NCBI GenBank assembly: GCA_011526105.1 | Contig: WYAZ01000002.1 | Span: 1 to 35,551, forward strand | Source: Deltaproteobacteria bacterium | GTDB taxonomy: Bacteria; Myxococcota; Kuafuiibacteriia; Kuafuiibacteriales; Kuafuiibacteriaceae | Reading direction: 5' to 3' | Length of the DNA: 35,551 bases | Part shown: piece by piece, positions 1 through 6,475 of the stretch | Layout of the letters: every line of letters begins with the position of its first letter | Position numbering within the stretch: the first letter of the stretch is position 1 | Program-made: the position numbers and the translations under genes | The notes under the pieces: generated by a model | Seen by the model: only the letters and a program-made list of their open reading frames with translations | Databases searched by the model: none | Told to the model about the DNA's origin: nothing

Positions 1-249
1 AGACGCGAGGCCCGCAAGGCGGGCCGACGAATGCGCTATCCTGCGATAACGCGAGGAGGCCCAACACGGCGGGCCGACGCGGATCGGCCGAAATCGCGAC
101 CGAGGGGGTTTTGAGATGAGCTCTAGACAGGCTGTAGCCAGCCACCTCTCTAGATGGTAACCGCGTCTCTGGTTCCGACGTAGACCACGCGGACCCCGGA
201 TCACTCCCCTGAAGCCATTGGGGCGACCGGTACTCGAAAGGATGGGTTG
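1..249. other. Non-coding leader upstream of the bufferin-like operon, with direct repeats
   Basis: I see no convincing gene here. An imperfect direct repeat is visible: ACGCGAGG occurs at 3-10 and 49-56, and GGCGGGCCGACG at 18-29 and 68-79. Positions 9-25 can fold into a 7-bp GC hairpin (GGCCCGC, loop AAG, GCGGGCC), possibly the terminator of a gene left of the window. Two TCTAGA sites lie at 122-127 and 149-154. The operon promoter should lie in about 100-235, but I cannot pick -35/-10 elements with confidence. Confidence 0.4.
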
Positions 250-492
250 ATGAACACGAAGAATCCTCTGCTCCTCGCCGCTCTCGGCGGCCTCCTCATG
301 GGCGCTACCGCTTGCGCAGGCAGCTCCACCGCCACGCAGGGAAGTGGCGCCGCTGCATCGCAGCCGGCCGACGGTGAGAAGCACTCTTGCGAAGGCAAGG
401 ACGGTTGCCCGGGCAAGGAGGGTGGCAGCGAAGAAGCTGCCCCCGAGGGCGGCGGAGAAGAAGCTGCCCCCGAGGGCGGCGGAGAAGGCTGA
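250..492 (+). CDS. Small Cys-containing exported peptide, bufferin-like RiPP precursor
   Basis: This 80-residue protein is probably the substrate of the two enzymes encoded directly downstream. Residues 1-22 form a signal sequence (LLLAALGGLLMGATAC). It could be cut by signal peptidase I, or by signal peptidase II at C22, although the lipobox is imperfect. The mature part is hydrophilic with only two further cysteines, C47 and C53, in SCEGKDGCPGK. This resembles the EGKC-type cores of bufferins, copper-binding peptides whose cysteines are modified by MNIO enzymes. The C-terminus is a perfect 9-residue tandem repeat (EEAAPEGGG, twice). The ATG at 250 is preferred over the in-frame TTG at 247 because AAAGGA at 237-242 is well spaced for it. 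Copper binding and modification are inferred from context. It could also be an unmodified small lipoprotein. Confidence 0.75.
   Translation: MNTKNPLLLAALGGLLMGATACAGSSTATQGSGAAASQPADGEKHSCEGKDGCPGKEGGSEEAAPEGGGEEAAPEGGGEG
430..483 (+). repeat. Perfect 27-bp tandem duplication inside the precursor gene
   Basis: Positions 430-456 and 457-483 are identical 27-mers encoding EEAAPEGGG twice. The frame is kept, so the repeat extends an acidic Gly/Pro-rich tail after the cysteine core. Perfect identity at DNA level suggests a recent duplication, and copy number may vary between strains. Confidence 0.9.
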
Positions 493-500
493 GTCCGGTC

Positions 501-1382
501 GTGGGGAACCGCTTCCCGTGGGCTCCGTACTCGAAGCTCGGGGTGGGGGCGGGGCTTCGGCCTCGCCACTATCGAGACATCGAGTCCGGAGTGTCCGGGG
601 TGAACTGGTTCGAGGCTATCACCGAGAACTACATGTTCACTCGCGGTCGCCCGCTCTACGAGTTGGAGCGAGTCGCGGAGCGGTTCCCCATCGTGCTTCA
701 CGGGGTCTCTCTCTCCATAGGCTCCGCCGGCCCGCTCGACTTCGAGTATCTCGCTGCTCTAAAGCGGCTCCGAGATCGCATCCGCGCGAAGTGGGTCTCC
801 GATCATCTGTGCTGGGCTGGCATTCCCGGTCGAAGTTTGCATGACCTGCTGCCGCTTCCTTATGACGAGCGTACGCTCGAGCACGTGACCGAGCGGCTGC
901 GGCAGGTCCAAGACTATCTCGAGAGTCCTATCTTGCTCGAGAACCCCTCCACGTATCTCGAGCTGTCGAACTCGACCATGAGTGAAGCAGTGTTTTTGGC
1001 TGAGCTCGTGGAGCGCGCCGACGCGGGCATCTTGCTCGACGTCAACAACGTCTACGTGAACGTTCGAAACCACGGTGGTGACCCGCTCGATTACTTCGCG
1101 GCGATGCCTGCGCATCGCATCGGGCAGCTCCATGTGGCTGGCCACTCGGATCACGGCACACACCTGGTGGACACGCACGAGGGTCCGACGCCGGATCCGG
1201 TGATGGACTTGCTCGAGGAAGCGCTCGTTCGTTTTGGGCCGATGCCCACGCTCCTCGAATGGGACACCCGAACCCCCGCTTGGGCGGACATGGAGCTGGA
1301 GTTTCTGCGCATCGACGCGCGCGCACGTGCGGCCGAGCAACGCCGCGCTCGTGTTCAGGCTGAGGTGAGGCTGTCCTCGTGA
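501..1382 (+). CDS. bufB: DUF692 multinuclear non-haem iron oxidase (MNIO), BufB-like peptide-modifying enzyme
   Basis: A 293-residue TIM-barrel enzyme of the DUF692/MNIO family, which uses an iron cluster to convert cysteines of precursor peptides into thiooxazole-type or related products. Family motifs are present in order: LGVGAGLRPRHY near residue 13, NWFEAITENY at 35-44, HG at 67-68, SDH at 100-102, LLENPSTYLE at 145-154, LLDVNNVYVN at 178-187, QLHVAGH at 209-215, THEGP at 225-229 and LLEWD at 251-255. These supply the expected His, Asp, Asn and Glu metal ligands. Length is typical. GTG at 501 is chosen as start because it lies just after the precursor stop (492) and gives the usual short N-terminus; the open frame runs further upstream but overlaps the precursor. 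The next gene begins inside its stop codon (GTGA). Confidence 0.88.
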   Translation: MGNRFPWAPYSKLGVGAGLRPRHYRDIESGVSGVNWFEAITENYMFTRGRPLYELERVAERFPIVLHGVSLSIGSAGPLDFEYLAALKRLRDRIRAKWVSDHLCWAGIPGRSLHDLLPLPYDERTLEHVTERLRQVQDYLESPILLENPSTYLELSNSTMSEAVFLAELVERADAGILLDVNNVYVNVRNHGGDPLDYFAAMPAHRIGQLHVAGHSDHGTHLVDTHEGPTPDPVMDLLEEALVRFGPMPTLLEWDTRTPAWADMELEFLRIDARARAAEQRRARVQAEVRLSS

Positions 1383-2158
1383 GTACGCCCCCGCTCGAGA
1401 GGTTCCAACAGTGGTTTGCGGAGGCGCTCATCCACGATGGGCCATCGGATCCACCGAGCACCTCACCGATGCTGCGATCGATCATCGAAGCCGGTCCGCT
1501 GAGCGCAGCGGCGCGCTTGCGGATCTACCAAGAGGCGTTCTGGATCCGCATGAACGAGAACCTCGAAGAGGACTATCCTGGCGTTCGCCGACTCCTCGGG
1601 CCGGTCGCTTTCACGGAACTCGTGCGGGCCTTCGTCACCGCGAGTCCACAACCGCATCCGTCGCTCATCTATCTCGGAGAGGCGTTCCCGAACTTCTTGG
1701 CGCATGCCTTCCCAGGGAGAGCCGAGCTGGCCGCGATGGCGCGTGTGGAGTGGGCGAAGATCGAAGTCCGTCATGCGGAGGCGCCTGAGGTGCTCCTGAC
1801 CGGCCTTCCCGCGCTGGCACCCGAGGCGCTTTTTGGGCTGCGGTTGCTGCGCAGCCCGACGGCTCGCGTGCTCCTCGAGCAGCATCGCGTGGGTAGCTGG
1901 CTCTCGGGTCTGGTCTCCGAGGCCCCGACCTCGGTCGAAGTTGGGGCCGAGACCGTTGCGGTCGTTCGCCAGGGTTTTGAGATCTGCATCGACGTGATCT
2001 CGCCGCCCTTCGACGGGGTGCTCGGAAAGCTCTGGGAGGGCGCCAGCCTAGCGGCGTCCATCGAGGGGCTGGACCCCGGCGCGGTCAGCCTCGCCGAGGT
2101 GAGCCAGGCCTTCGCGGGTTTCGTCCAGCGGGGCTATTTCGAGCGCGTTGAGCTCTGA
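1379..2158 (+). CDS. bufC: DUF2063 protein, BufC-like partner of the MNIO enzyme
   Basis: 259 residues. The N-terminal ~100 residues match the DUF2063 pattern: a helical segment with FQQWFAEALI, then LRIYQEAFWIRMNENLEED, then a region around FVTASPQPHPSLIYLGEAF. In bufferin operons this family partners the DUF692 enzyme and is thought to bind and present the precursor peptide. The C-terminal half, about 110-259, is less conserved. The GTG start at 1379 overlaps the bufB stop by four bases, so the two are almost certainly translationally coupled and made in similar amounts. Gene order precursor, MNIO, DUF2063 is the standard one, which supports the calls of all three. Confidence 0.87.
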   Translation: MSTPPLERFQQWFAEALIHDGPSDPPSTSPMLRSIIEAGPLSAAARLRIYQEAFWIRMNENLEEDYPGVRRLLGPVAFTELVRAFVTASPQPHPSLIYLGEAFPNFLAHAFPGRAELAAMARVEWAKIEVRHAEAPEVLLTGLPALAPEALFGLRLLRSPTARVLLEQHRVGSWLSGLVSEAPTSVEVGAETVAVVRQGFEICIDVISPPFDGVLGKLWEGASLAASIEGLDPGAVSLAEVSQAFAGFVQRGYFERVEL

Positions 2159-2192
2159 GGCTCCTCCTGAACCCCCGAAGTCGGATACGACG

Positions 2193-2210
2193 ATCGTCCG
2201 ATGGGACGAT
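2193..2210 (+). promoter_or_regulatory. 7-bp hairpin between bufC and the next small gene; operator or weak terminator
   Basis: ATCGTCC at 2193-2199 pairs perfectly with GGACGAT at 2204-2210 across the loop GATG. It lies 34 bases after the bufC stop and 26 before the next ATG. There is no T-run after it, so it is not a classical terminator. It sits about where a -35 box would be for the TACACT hexamer at 2225-2230, so a dyad operator is an alternative. Confidence 0.35.
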
Positions 2211-2224
2211 GAAGGCAGCTATCC

Positions 2225-2230
2225 TACACT
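2225..2230 (+). promoter_or_regulatory. Possible -10 element (TACACT) for the small gene at 2237
   Basis: TACACT ends 6 bases before the ATG at 2237, and no Shine-Dalgarno sequence precedes that ATG. This would fit a leaderless mRNA starting at the ATG. No good -35 is visible, so the call is weak. Confidence 0.25.
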
Positions 2231-2236
2231 GTCCCC

Positions 2237-2461
2237 ATGCAGCTCAACGGACTCCGGAGGCTGGTCGGGCAGGGGAGCGCAAGCACCACCGCCGCGACGA
2301 ACCAGCGTCGTGCGCAGCAGTTGAGCGGGCTCGACCTCGGGGTGCTGGACCTGAAGCTCGGCCTTCAAGGGGGGCAGCGGAGCATGCTCACGAGCTCCAA
2401 CGTCTACGACGCGCTCAATCAGAGCACCCGCAACATCATCAAATCCATCGGCGAGAGCTGA
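2237..2461 (+). CDS. Small hypothetical protein (74 aa)
   Basis: I do not recognise this protein. It is Gln/Ser/Leu-rich, polar and without signal peptide, membrane segment or cysteine, and reads like a small, partly helical cytosolic protein (LDLGVLDLKLGLQGGQR in the middle, NQSTRNIIKSIGES at the end). There is no clear ribosome-binding site. A -10-like TACACT lies 6 bases upstream of the ATG. An overlapping frame at 2209-2496 is also open but its product is Arg/Ala/His-rich and looks like a shadow. It may be co-transcribed with the bufferin-like operon or the genes after it. Confidence 0.5.
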   Translation: MQLNGLRRLVGQGSASTTAATNQRRAQQLSGLDLGVLDLKLGLQGGQRSMLTSSNVYDALNQSTRNIIKSIGES

Positions 2462-2480
2462 GCTTCACCGCCCAGATTGC

Positions 2481-2486
2481 TATAAC
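2481..2486 (+). promoter_or_regulatory. Possible -10 element (TATAAC) directly before the gene at 2493
   Basis: TATAAC is a five-of-six match to TATAAT in a very GC-rich region and ends 6 bases before the GTG start at 2493. No ribosome-binding site lies in between. This suggests leaderless transcription. CTGAGC at 2458-2463, 17 bases upstream, is only a half match to a -35. Confidence 0.35.
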
Positions 2487-2492
2487 CGGTCC

Positions 2493-2972
2493 GTGAGTGA
2501 GGACGGCCTGGAGCTGCTGCGTTGGTTGCCTGGCCTCGTAGCGCGCAAGAACCCCGACGGTACCTACCGCTACACCGAGATTGAGGTCCTCGACTTCGTC
2601 GCCGTGTTCCTGATTGAGCTGGGGGTGCATCCAGGTCGCCTTCCACCCGACTTCCTCGAGCTGCTCGGAGCGTTCGCACGGCGGGTCAATGTTCCGCTCG
2701 ACGCCGGCCCCGAGGATACGAAGTCCGCCATCCTCGTCTATCTCGAGATGAACCCACTGAACTCGGAGCTCACCTTCGAGTTGAAGCGTGGTTTGCGTGA
2801 GGGTCTATCGATCCCGAGAGACGAAGAGATCGGCGCCGCGTTCCATCGCTTCGCTGGTTCGGGTCCTCGGCCGCTGTCGTCGCTCATGAACAAGGCGCCG
2901 CCGACCGGTGCGATTCGCGGCGGTCCCTTGGCGCTCTACATGGCTCACAAGGCCGCCGGCGGTCAGCGATGA
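2493..2972 (+). CDS. Hypothetical cytosolic protein (159 aa)
   Basis: Not recognised. The protein is mixed helical and acidic with no signal peptide, membrane segment or cysteine. The N-terminal part (LELLRWLPGLVARKNPDG, then a Leu/Val-rich stretch near residue 35) could be a small helical domain; the last 40 residues are Gly/Pro/Arg-rich and probably flexible. The GTG start is supported by the TATAAC box six bases upstream and the absence of another good start. Its stop overlaps the ATG of the next gene (ATGA at 2969-2972), so the two are translationally coupled and likely act together, although the next product is exported. Confidence 0.7.
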   Translation: MSEDGLELLRWLPGLVARKNPDGTYRYTEIEVLDFVAVFLIELGVHPGRLPPDFLELLGAFARRVNVPLDAGPEDTKSAILVYLEMNPLNSELTFELKRGLREGLSIPRDEEIGAAFHRFAGSGPRPLSSLMNKAPPTGAIRGGPLALYMAHKAAGGQR

Positions 2973-3460
2973 GGTTCTGGCTCGTGCTGGTCTCGCTGAT
3001 GCTCGCTTCCGGCAGCCTGATCGCGGCCGATGACGCGCCGCTTCGCAAGGTCGACCTGATGCGTATCGTGGGGCGACCGGTGCTGGATGCGGACACGACC
3101 GCCGAGGGCCTCTTCGTCTACTTGCACCAGGGTCGACTCTTCATCGCAGCCACGGCGCGTAAAGACGACATCGCGCGAGGCAAGAAGAGCACGTACCAGC
3201 TCCGGCTCACGACCGAGAAAACGCCCACACAAGTGGAGCTGGGTGCGTTCAGTCGACAGAAGGCCAGAGGCAGCAAGGAGACCTGGCTGCTCAGCATCCA
3301 CGTGGGAAAGCGCGCTCAAAAGATGAGCCTGAAGGTCGACGCTGAGGTGGTGATTTCCGACGTGCGCGTGGGCGCTGGGGGACGTACCTCCGCTGCACCG
3401 ATCTTGCTGGGACCGCTGGGGCGCAGAGGGGCGACTTCAGTGAGCCTCGGCCGCTACTGA
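2969..3460 (+). CDS. Hypothetical secreted or periplasmic protein (163 aa)
   Basis: Residues 1-20 form a clear signal peptide (MRFWLVLVSLMLASGSLIAA) with probable cleavage before DDAP. The mature protein alternates short hydrophobic and charged stretches, as in a beta-rich periplasmic domain, and has no cysteine. I do not recognise the family. The start overlaps the stop of the preceding gene by four bases (ATGA). The end overlaps the convergent lipoprotein gene by seven bases, CTACTGA at 3454-3460, so the two stop codons interlock. Confidence 0.72.
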   Translation: MRFWLVLVSLMLASGSLIAADDAPLRKVDLMRIVGRPVLDADTTAEGLFVYLHQGRLFIAATARKDDIARGKKSTYQLRLTTEKTPTQVELGAFSRQKARGSKETWLLSIHVGKRAQKMSLKVDAEVVISDVRVGAGGRTSAAPILLGPLGRRGATSVSLGRY

Positions 3461-3813
3461 AGTTCGGCGTTCGACTCAGTCATGCACTGAACGAAGCAGG
3501 GCAGCACTGCGCCGTCGTCTTGCACCTGACAAAGGTCCTTCATGAAACAGCGTTCGAAGCGTGTGACCGGGCAGGTGGACCAGGTCAGCCCCTCGAGACA
3601 GAGCTCGACGAGCTGCTTTCGCGTGCAGACCCCCTGAACCTGCTCTGGGCATCGCATGTCGAAGCCCATGCAGCGGCGGCTCTCGTCCACATAGGCGTTG
3701 CACACCGAGAGGGACTCGACGGTCGACAGCTCACGGAGCGTCTTTTCGTCCGGAGAGCAGGCGCTGAGTGTGGCTCCACAGAGGAGTGCGATGAGGAACG
3801 ATTTGGGTGACAT
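3454..3813 (-). CDS. Small Cys-rich lipoprotein
   Basis: 119 residues with a textbook lipoprotein signal (hydrophobic LIALLCGATLSAC, lipidated at C19). The mature part holds ten more cysteines, spaced through the remaining 100 residues (for example RRCMGFDMRCPE and MKDLCQ), which suggests a disulfide-stabilised periplasmic or surface domain. I do not recognise a named family; many myxobacteria encode such short Cys-rich lipoproteins. The gene lies 14 bases downstream of the methyltransferase gene on the same strand and may be co-transcribed with it. Confidence 0.78.
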   Translation of the reverse strand: MSPKSFLIALLCGATLSACSPDEKTLRELSTVESLSVCNAYVDESRRCMGFDMRCPEQVQGVCTRKQLVELCLEGLTWSTCPVTRFERCFMKDLCQVQDDGAVLPCFVQCMTESNAELQ

Positions 3814-3827
3814 CCCGGACTTCGGGC

Positions 3828-4685
3828 TCAGAGCGCGATGCGACGGAGCTTCATCTGCACGTCACTCGACCAATGCCGATCGAAGGCCTTCACGCAGGTG
3901 GACAGGTAGCGATCGTAGTCAGCGTAGACCTGGTCGCCCCACTTGGCGCGGATGTCTTTCTCGTGGAGCTGAAAGCGCCGGTACCACTCGGCGGTGGTCT
4001 TTCCGTAGCTCTCTCGCTGCGTGCGGACCTCGAGTACTTCCCAGTAGGGGTGGGGCGCCGTGATGAGCTCCTCGAGACGCGGGTTCAGGCCGCCGGGGAA
4101 GATGACGTCGGCGGTGAAGGCGAGGTCTTCAAGGTCCTTGCGGGCTCGCGGGACGACGTTGCGCAAGATGGCTTGAAAGCCGAAGCACGCACCAGGCTCG
4201 ACCCACTCGGCCACGCGCTTGAAATACTCGCGATAGATGGCGACCGCTTGTCCTTCGCGGGCCTGGGCCGGCGAGACGAGGTGATCGATCATCTCGATCG
4301 AGATCAGTGCGTCGTACTTTTGGGGTGGGTTGAACTTGGCGTAGTCCTCGACCCAGACCTTGACGCCGGGCAGGCCGCGCCGATCGATCTCGTTGGCCTG
4401 CTTGGGGGAGAGGGTGATGCCGTGGGCCTTCTCGACGCCGCGGTCGAGCGCGAGGTACTGAAGGTTCGCTCCCCAGCCGCAGCCGATGTCGAGCACGGAC
4501 TTCTTCGGGCTCATCTCCGCGTAGTCGTAGAGAATGCCGCACTTCTGGAGCTGAGCTTTCTCGAGGGTCTCTTCGCCGGTGAGGTAGCTGGCGGAGGTGT
4601 AGTGCATGTTCTCGTCGAGCCAGAGGCGGAAGAACTCGTTGTCGACGTCGTAGGCGACTTCAATATCGCGCTGGGTAGAGGTCAT
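3828..4685 (-). CDS. CFA-synthase-family SAM-dependent methyltransferase, atypical
   Basis: 285 residues of the cyclopropane-fatty-acid synthase / mycolic acid methyltransferase family. The N-terminal family motif YDVDNEFFRLWLDENMHY is clear, followed by the SAM-binding motif VLDIGCGWGANLQYLA near residue 70 and GITLSPKQ. The residues that hold the catalytic bicarbonate in true cyclopropane synthases appear changed. The usual YSCAYF reads YTSASYL (Cys to Ser), the usual FEH reads IDH (Glu to Asp), and the usual LLHTI reads GFQAI (His to Gln). The Tyr in SYGKTTAEW is kept. It may therefore methylate a lipid, polyketide or other substrate without making a cyclopropane. ATG at 4685 gives the normal family N-terminus; the much longer open frame upstream is not part of the gene. 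Confidence 0.82.
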   Translation of the reverse strand: MTSTQRDIEVAYDVDNEFFRLWLDENMHYTSASYLTGEETLEKAQLQKCGILYDYAEMSPKKSVLDIGCGWGANLQYLALDRGVEKAHGITLSPKQANEIDRRGLPGVKVWVEDYAKFNPPQKYDALISIEMIDHLVSPAQAREGQAVAIYREYFKRVAEWVEPGACFGFQAILRNVVPRARKDLEDLAFTADVIFPGGLNPRLEELITAPHPYWEVLEVRTQRESYGKTTAEWYRRFQLHEKDIRAKWGDQVYADYDRYLSTCVKAFDRHWSSDVQMKLRRIAL

Positions 4686-4892
4686 GGCCGGCGCAGCATG
4701 CCAGAACGGCACGAATGGGGAAGCCGTTTTTCGGGGCCCACCGACCGTTCGGAGTGACCCCAGGCATGCTCCAACTCCGCTCGATGACGGGGCTTTGGGC
4801 ACATCCCAAACCGACCGCGTGGTCGGCCTCCGCTCCGAGCGGCTTGCGACGAGGTGCTCGGCGTGGTCTTTCGCCCTCGTGGAGGCCGCCGC

Positions 4893-5624
4893 ATGACCAA
4901 GTGGATGTCTTGGCTGCTTCTCACGATGCTGACCGGGAGCCCCTTCGTCTCCTTGCTCATCATCCTCGTTGCTTGGCTTGTCCTGGACCGCTTCACCTTC
5001 CGGATTCTTCCCGACCCGATCCAAGGATTCGGGCGCACGAAGCGAGCCCGGCGGCTCGCTCGAACCATCGATCACAACCCGCACGACCGGCGCGCGCGTC
5101 GAGAGCTGGCCGACATCTACGTGCAGCAGCGACGCTTCAAGAAGGCGGATGAGATGATCCGCTACAACCTCGAGGCGGGCGAAGAGGACCCGTCCACCCT
5201 CTTCGTTGCAGGGGTGGCGAAGGCCGGGCTCCGTGATCGTTCGTCGGCCGAGAGCTTGCTCGAGAGGCTTCGCGAGAAGGAGCCCGGCTATCGCATGAAC
5301 GTGATCGATCTCGAGCTGGGCCGCATGTACTTGGCGCTCGGCGAGTATGAACCCGCCGCCACGTCGCTCGAGCGCCTCTGCCAAGCACGGCCGGGCTCGG
5401 TCGAAGGCAAGGCCCTGCTCGCACGTGCGCTGAGGAAGCAGGGCGAGCTCGACCGCGCGAAAGAGGTGGCGGCTCAGGCGTGGAAGGACTACGCCTCCGC
5501 GCCCGGGTTCCAGAGGCGCAAGGAGCGCTACTGGGCGTGGAGGCTGCAGCCATGGCGGCCGGCGCTGTACGGCCTCGTGTTCATGGCCGCGATTTTTGTG
5601 CTCGGCCAGATCTTCGTGCCCTAG
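4893..5624 (+). CDS. TPR-repeat membrane protein
   Basis: 243 residues with an N-terminal hydrophobic segment (about residues 6-32), a central region of tetratricopeptide-like helical repeats (for example RRARRELADIYVQQRRFKKA, ELGRMYLALGEYEPAATSLE and ALLARALRKQGELDRAKEVA) and a second membrane segment at the extreme C-terminus (about 222-241). Such proteins act as scaffolds for envelope complexes, but no partner can be named here. ATG at 4893 is supported by GGAGG at 4881-4885, seven bases upstream. The gene is divergent from the methyltransferase with a 207-bp gap holding no other gene. Its TAG stop shares its last base with the first REP-type repeat, so the repeat may have replaced the original 3' end. 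Confidence 0.8.
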   Translation: MTKWMSWLLLTMLTGSPFVSLLIILVAWLVLDRFTFRILPDPIQGFGRTKRARRLARTIDHNPHDRRARRELADIYVQQRRFKKADEMIRYNLEAGEEDPSTLFVAGVAKAGLRDRSSAESLLERLREKEPGYRMNVIDLELGRMYLALGEYEPAATSLERLCQARPGSVEGKALLARALRKQGELDRAKEVAAQAWKDYASAPGFQRRKERYWAWRLQPWRPALYGLVFMAAIFVLGQIFVP

Positions 5625-5657
5625 GGATAATTCGGGGGACGCTCGACTGGACCCGAA
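5624..5657 (+). repeat. REP-type repeat L1
   Basis: First of four copies of a sequence around TTCGGGGGACGCTCGACTGG. The core begins TTCGGG and ends CCCGAA, so it can form a 6-bp stem with a 15-base loop. A second copy follows at a 43-bp period. It starts on the last base of the upstream gene's stop codon. Confidence 0.9.
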
Positions 5658-5666
5658 CCCTCCTAG

Positions 5667-5700
5667 GGGATAATTCGGGGGACGCTCGACTGGACCCAAA
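5667..5700 (+). repeat. REP-type repeat L2
   Basis: Same orientation as L1, 43 bp further on. The terminal CCCGAA reads CCCAAA, so the outer stem is weakened by one mismatch. CCCTCCTAG separates the two copies. Confidence 0.9.
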
Positions 5701-5753
5701 CTCGCGAATGATTGCCGGACAACATCCGCATCTGTTCGGACGATGACCTCCAC

Positions 5754-6470
5754 ATGGCTCGACTACCCCGTCTCGTCGTTCCCGGCGTTGCTCACCACAT
5801 CACGCAGCGTGGAAACCGCAGCCAAGTCACGTTCTTCGGGAGCTCAGACTTCCGGTCCTATCGGACGCTGCTTGGACGGTTCTGTGCGGAGTACGGCGTG
5901 CATCTCCTCGCCTACTGCCTCATGCCCAACCACATTCACGCGATTCTGGTCCCGGATGCGGAGCACGACCTGGCGCGGGCCGTGGGTCGCATCTCGGAGT
6001 CGTATGCCCGTATCGTGAACAGTCATCGAGGCTGGAAGGGTCATCTCTGGCAAGGCCGCTTCTACTCTTGCGCCATGGGGGACTCGCACCTCGCGGCCGC
6101 GGCCCGCTACGTTCTCATGAACCCCGTTCGCGCGGGGTTGGTCTCGCGCCCGGATGATTGGCCGTGGTCTAGCTTCCAGGCGCACGCGACGGGCACCTGC
6201 CCGCACGGAATCGTCGAATGCGAAGGTCTGGCGTCGGTGCTGCGTCCCTGGCTCGACGATTCTCGGGCGGGCCCGGCGGCTGAGGCCCTCGACGAGTTTC
6301 GCCTTCACACGCGCACAGGCCGCCCTCTGGGTGACGAGGCGTTCATTCAGCAGCTCGAACGGCAGTACGGGCGCTCGTTTCGGAAACGACGCCCCGGCCC
6401 GAGGCGGCGCGTACGCGAGAACTCGTGGGGAGTTCGGGTCCAGTCGAGCGTCCCCCGAATTATCCCCTAG
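5754..6470 (+). CDS. REP-associated tyrosine transposase (RAYT, Y1_Tnp / TnpA-REP family)
   Basis: 238 residues. The N-terminus MARLPRLVVPGVAHHITQRG is the canonical RAYT start, which fixes the ATG at 5754. The HUH-type metal-binding motif is H60-I-H62 in LMPNHIHAIL. The likely catalytic tyrosine is Y84 in SESYARIVN, followed by the family signature GHLWQGRFYSC (97-107) and ALNPVRAGL-like MNPVRAGLVSRPDDWPWSS. These enzymes cut single-stranded REP hairpins. All motifs are intact, so the protein could be active. The last ~14 codons and the stop are encoded by the right-arm repeat R1, so the protein tail (VRVQSSVPRIIP) is repeat-derived. No good ribosome-binding site is visible. Confidence 0.9.
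   Translation: MARLPRLVVPGVAHHITQRGNRSQVTFFGSSDFRSYRTLLGRFCAEYGVHLLAYCLMPNHIHAILVPDAEHDLARAVGRISESYARIVNSHRGWKGHLWQGRFYSCAMGDSHLAAAARYVLMNPVRAGLVSRPDDWPWSSFQAHATGTCPHGIVECEGLASVLRPWLDDSRAGPAAEALDEFRLHTRTGRPLGDEAFIQQLERQYGRSFRKRRPGPRRRVRENSWGVRVQSSVPRIIP
6433..6466 (-). repeat. REP-type repeat R1 (inverted)
   Basis: Inverted copy of L2 with the intact CCCGAA end. It encodes the C-terminus of the transposase on the plus strand; the TAG stop lies immediately after it at 6468-6470. Confidence 0.9.
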
Positions 6471-6475
6471 GAGGG

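Noticed and set aside
2209-2496. 95-codon frame overlapping the small gene at 2237
   Set aside because: The product is Arg/Ala/His-rich, typical of an off-frame reading; the 2237 frame has more protein-like composition.
4686-5753. N-terminal extension of the methyltransferase frame by 356 codons
   Set aside because: The extension is antisense to the TPR gene and low in family similarity; the enzyme starts normally at 4685.
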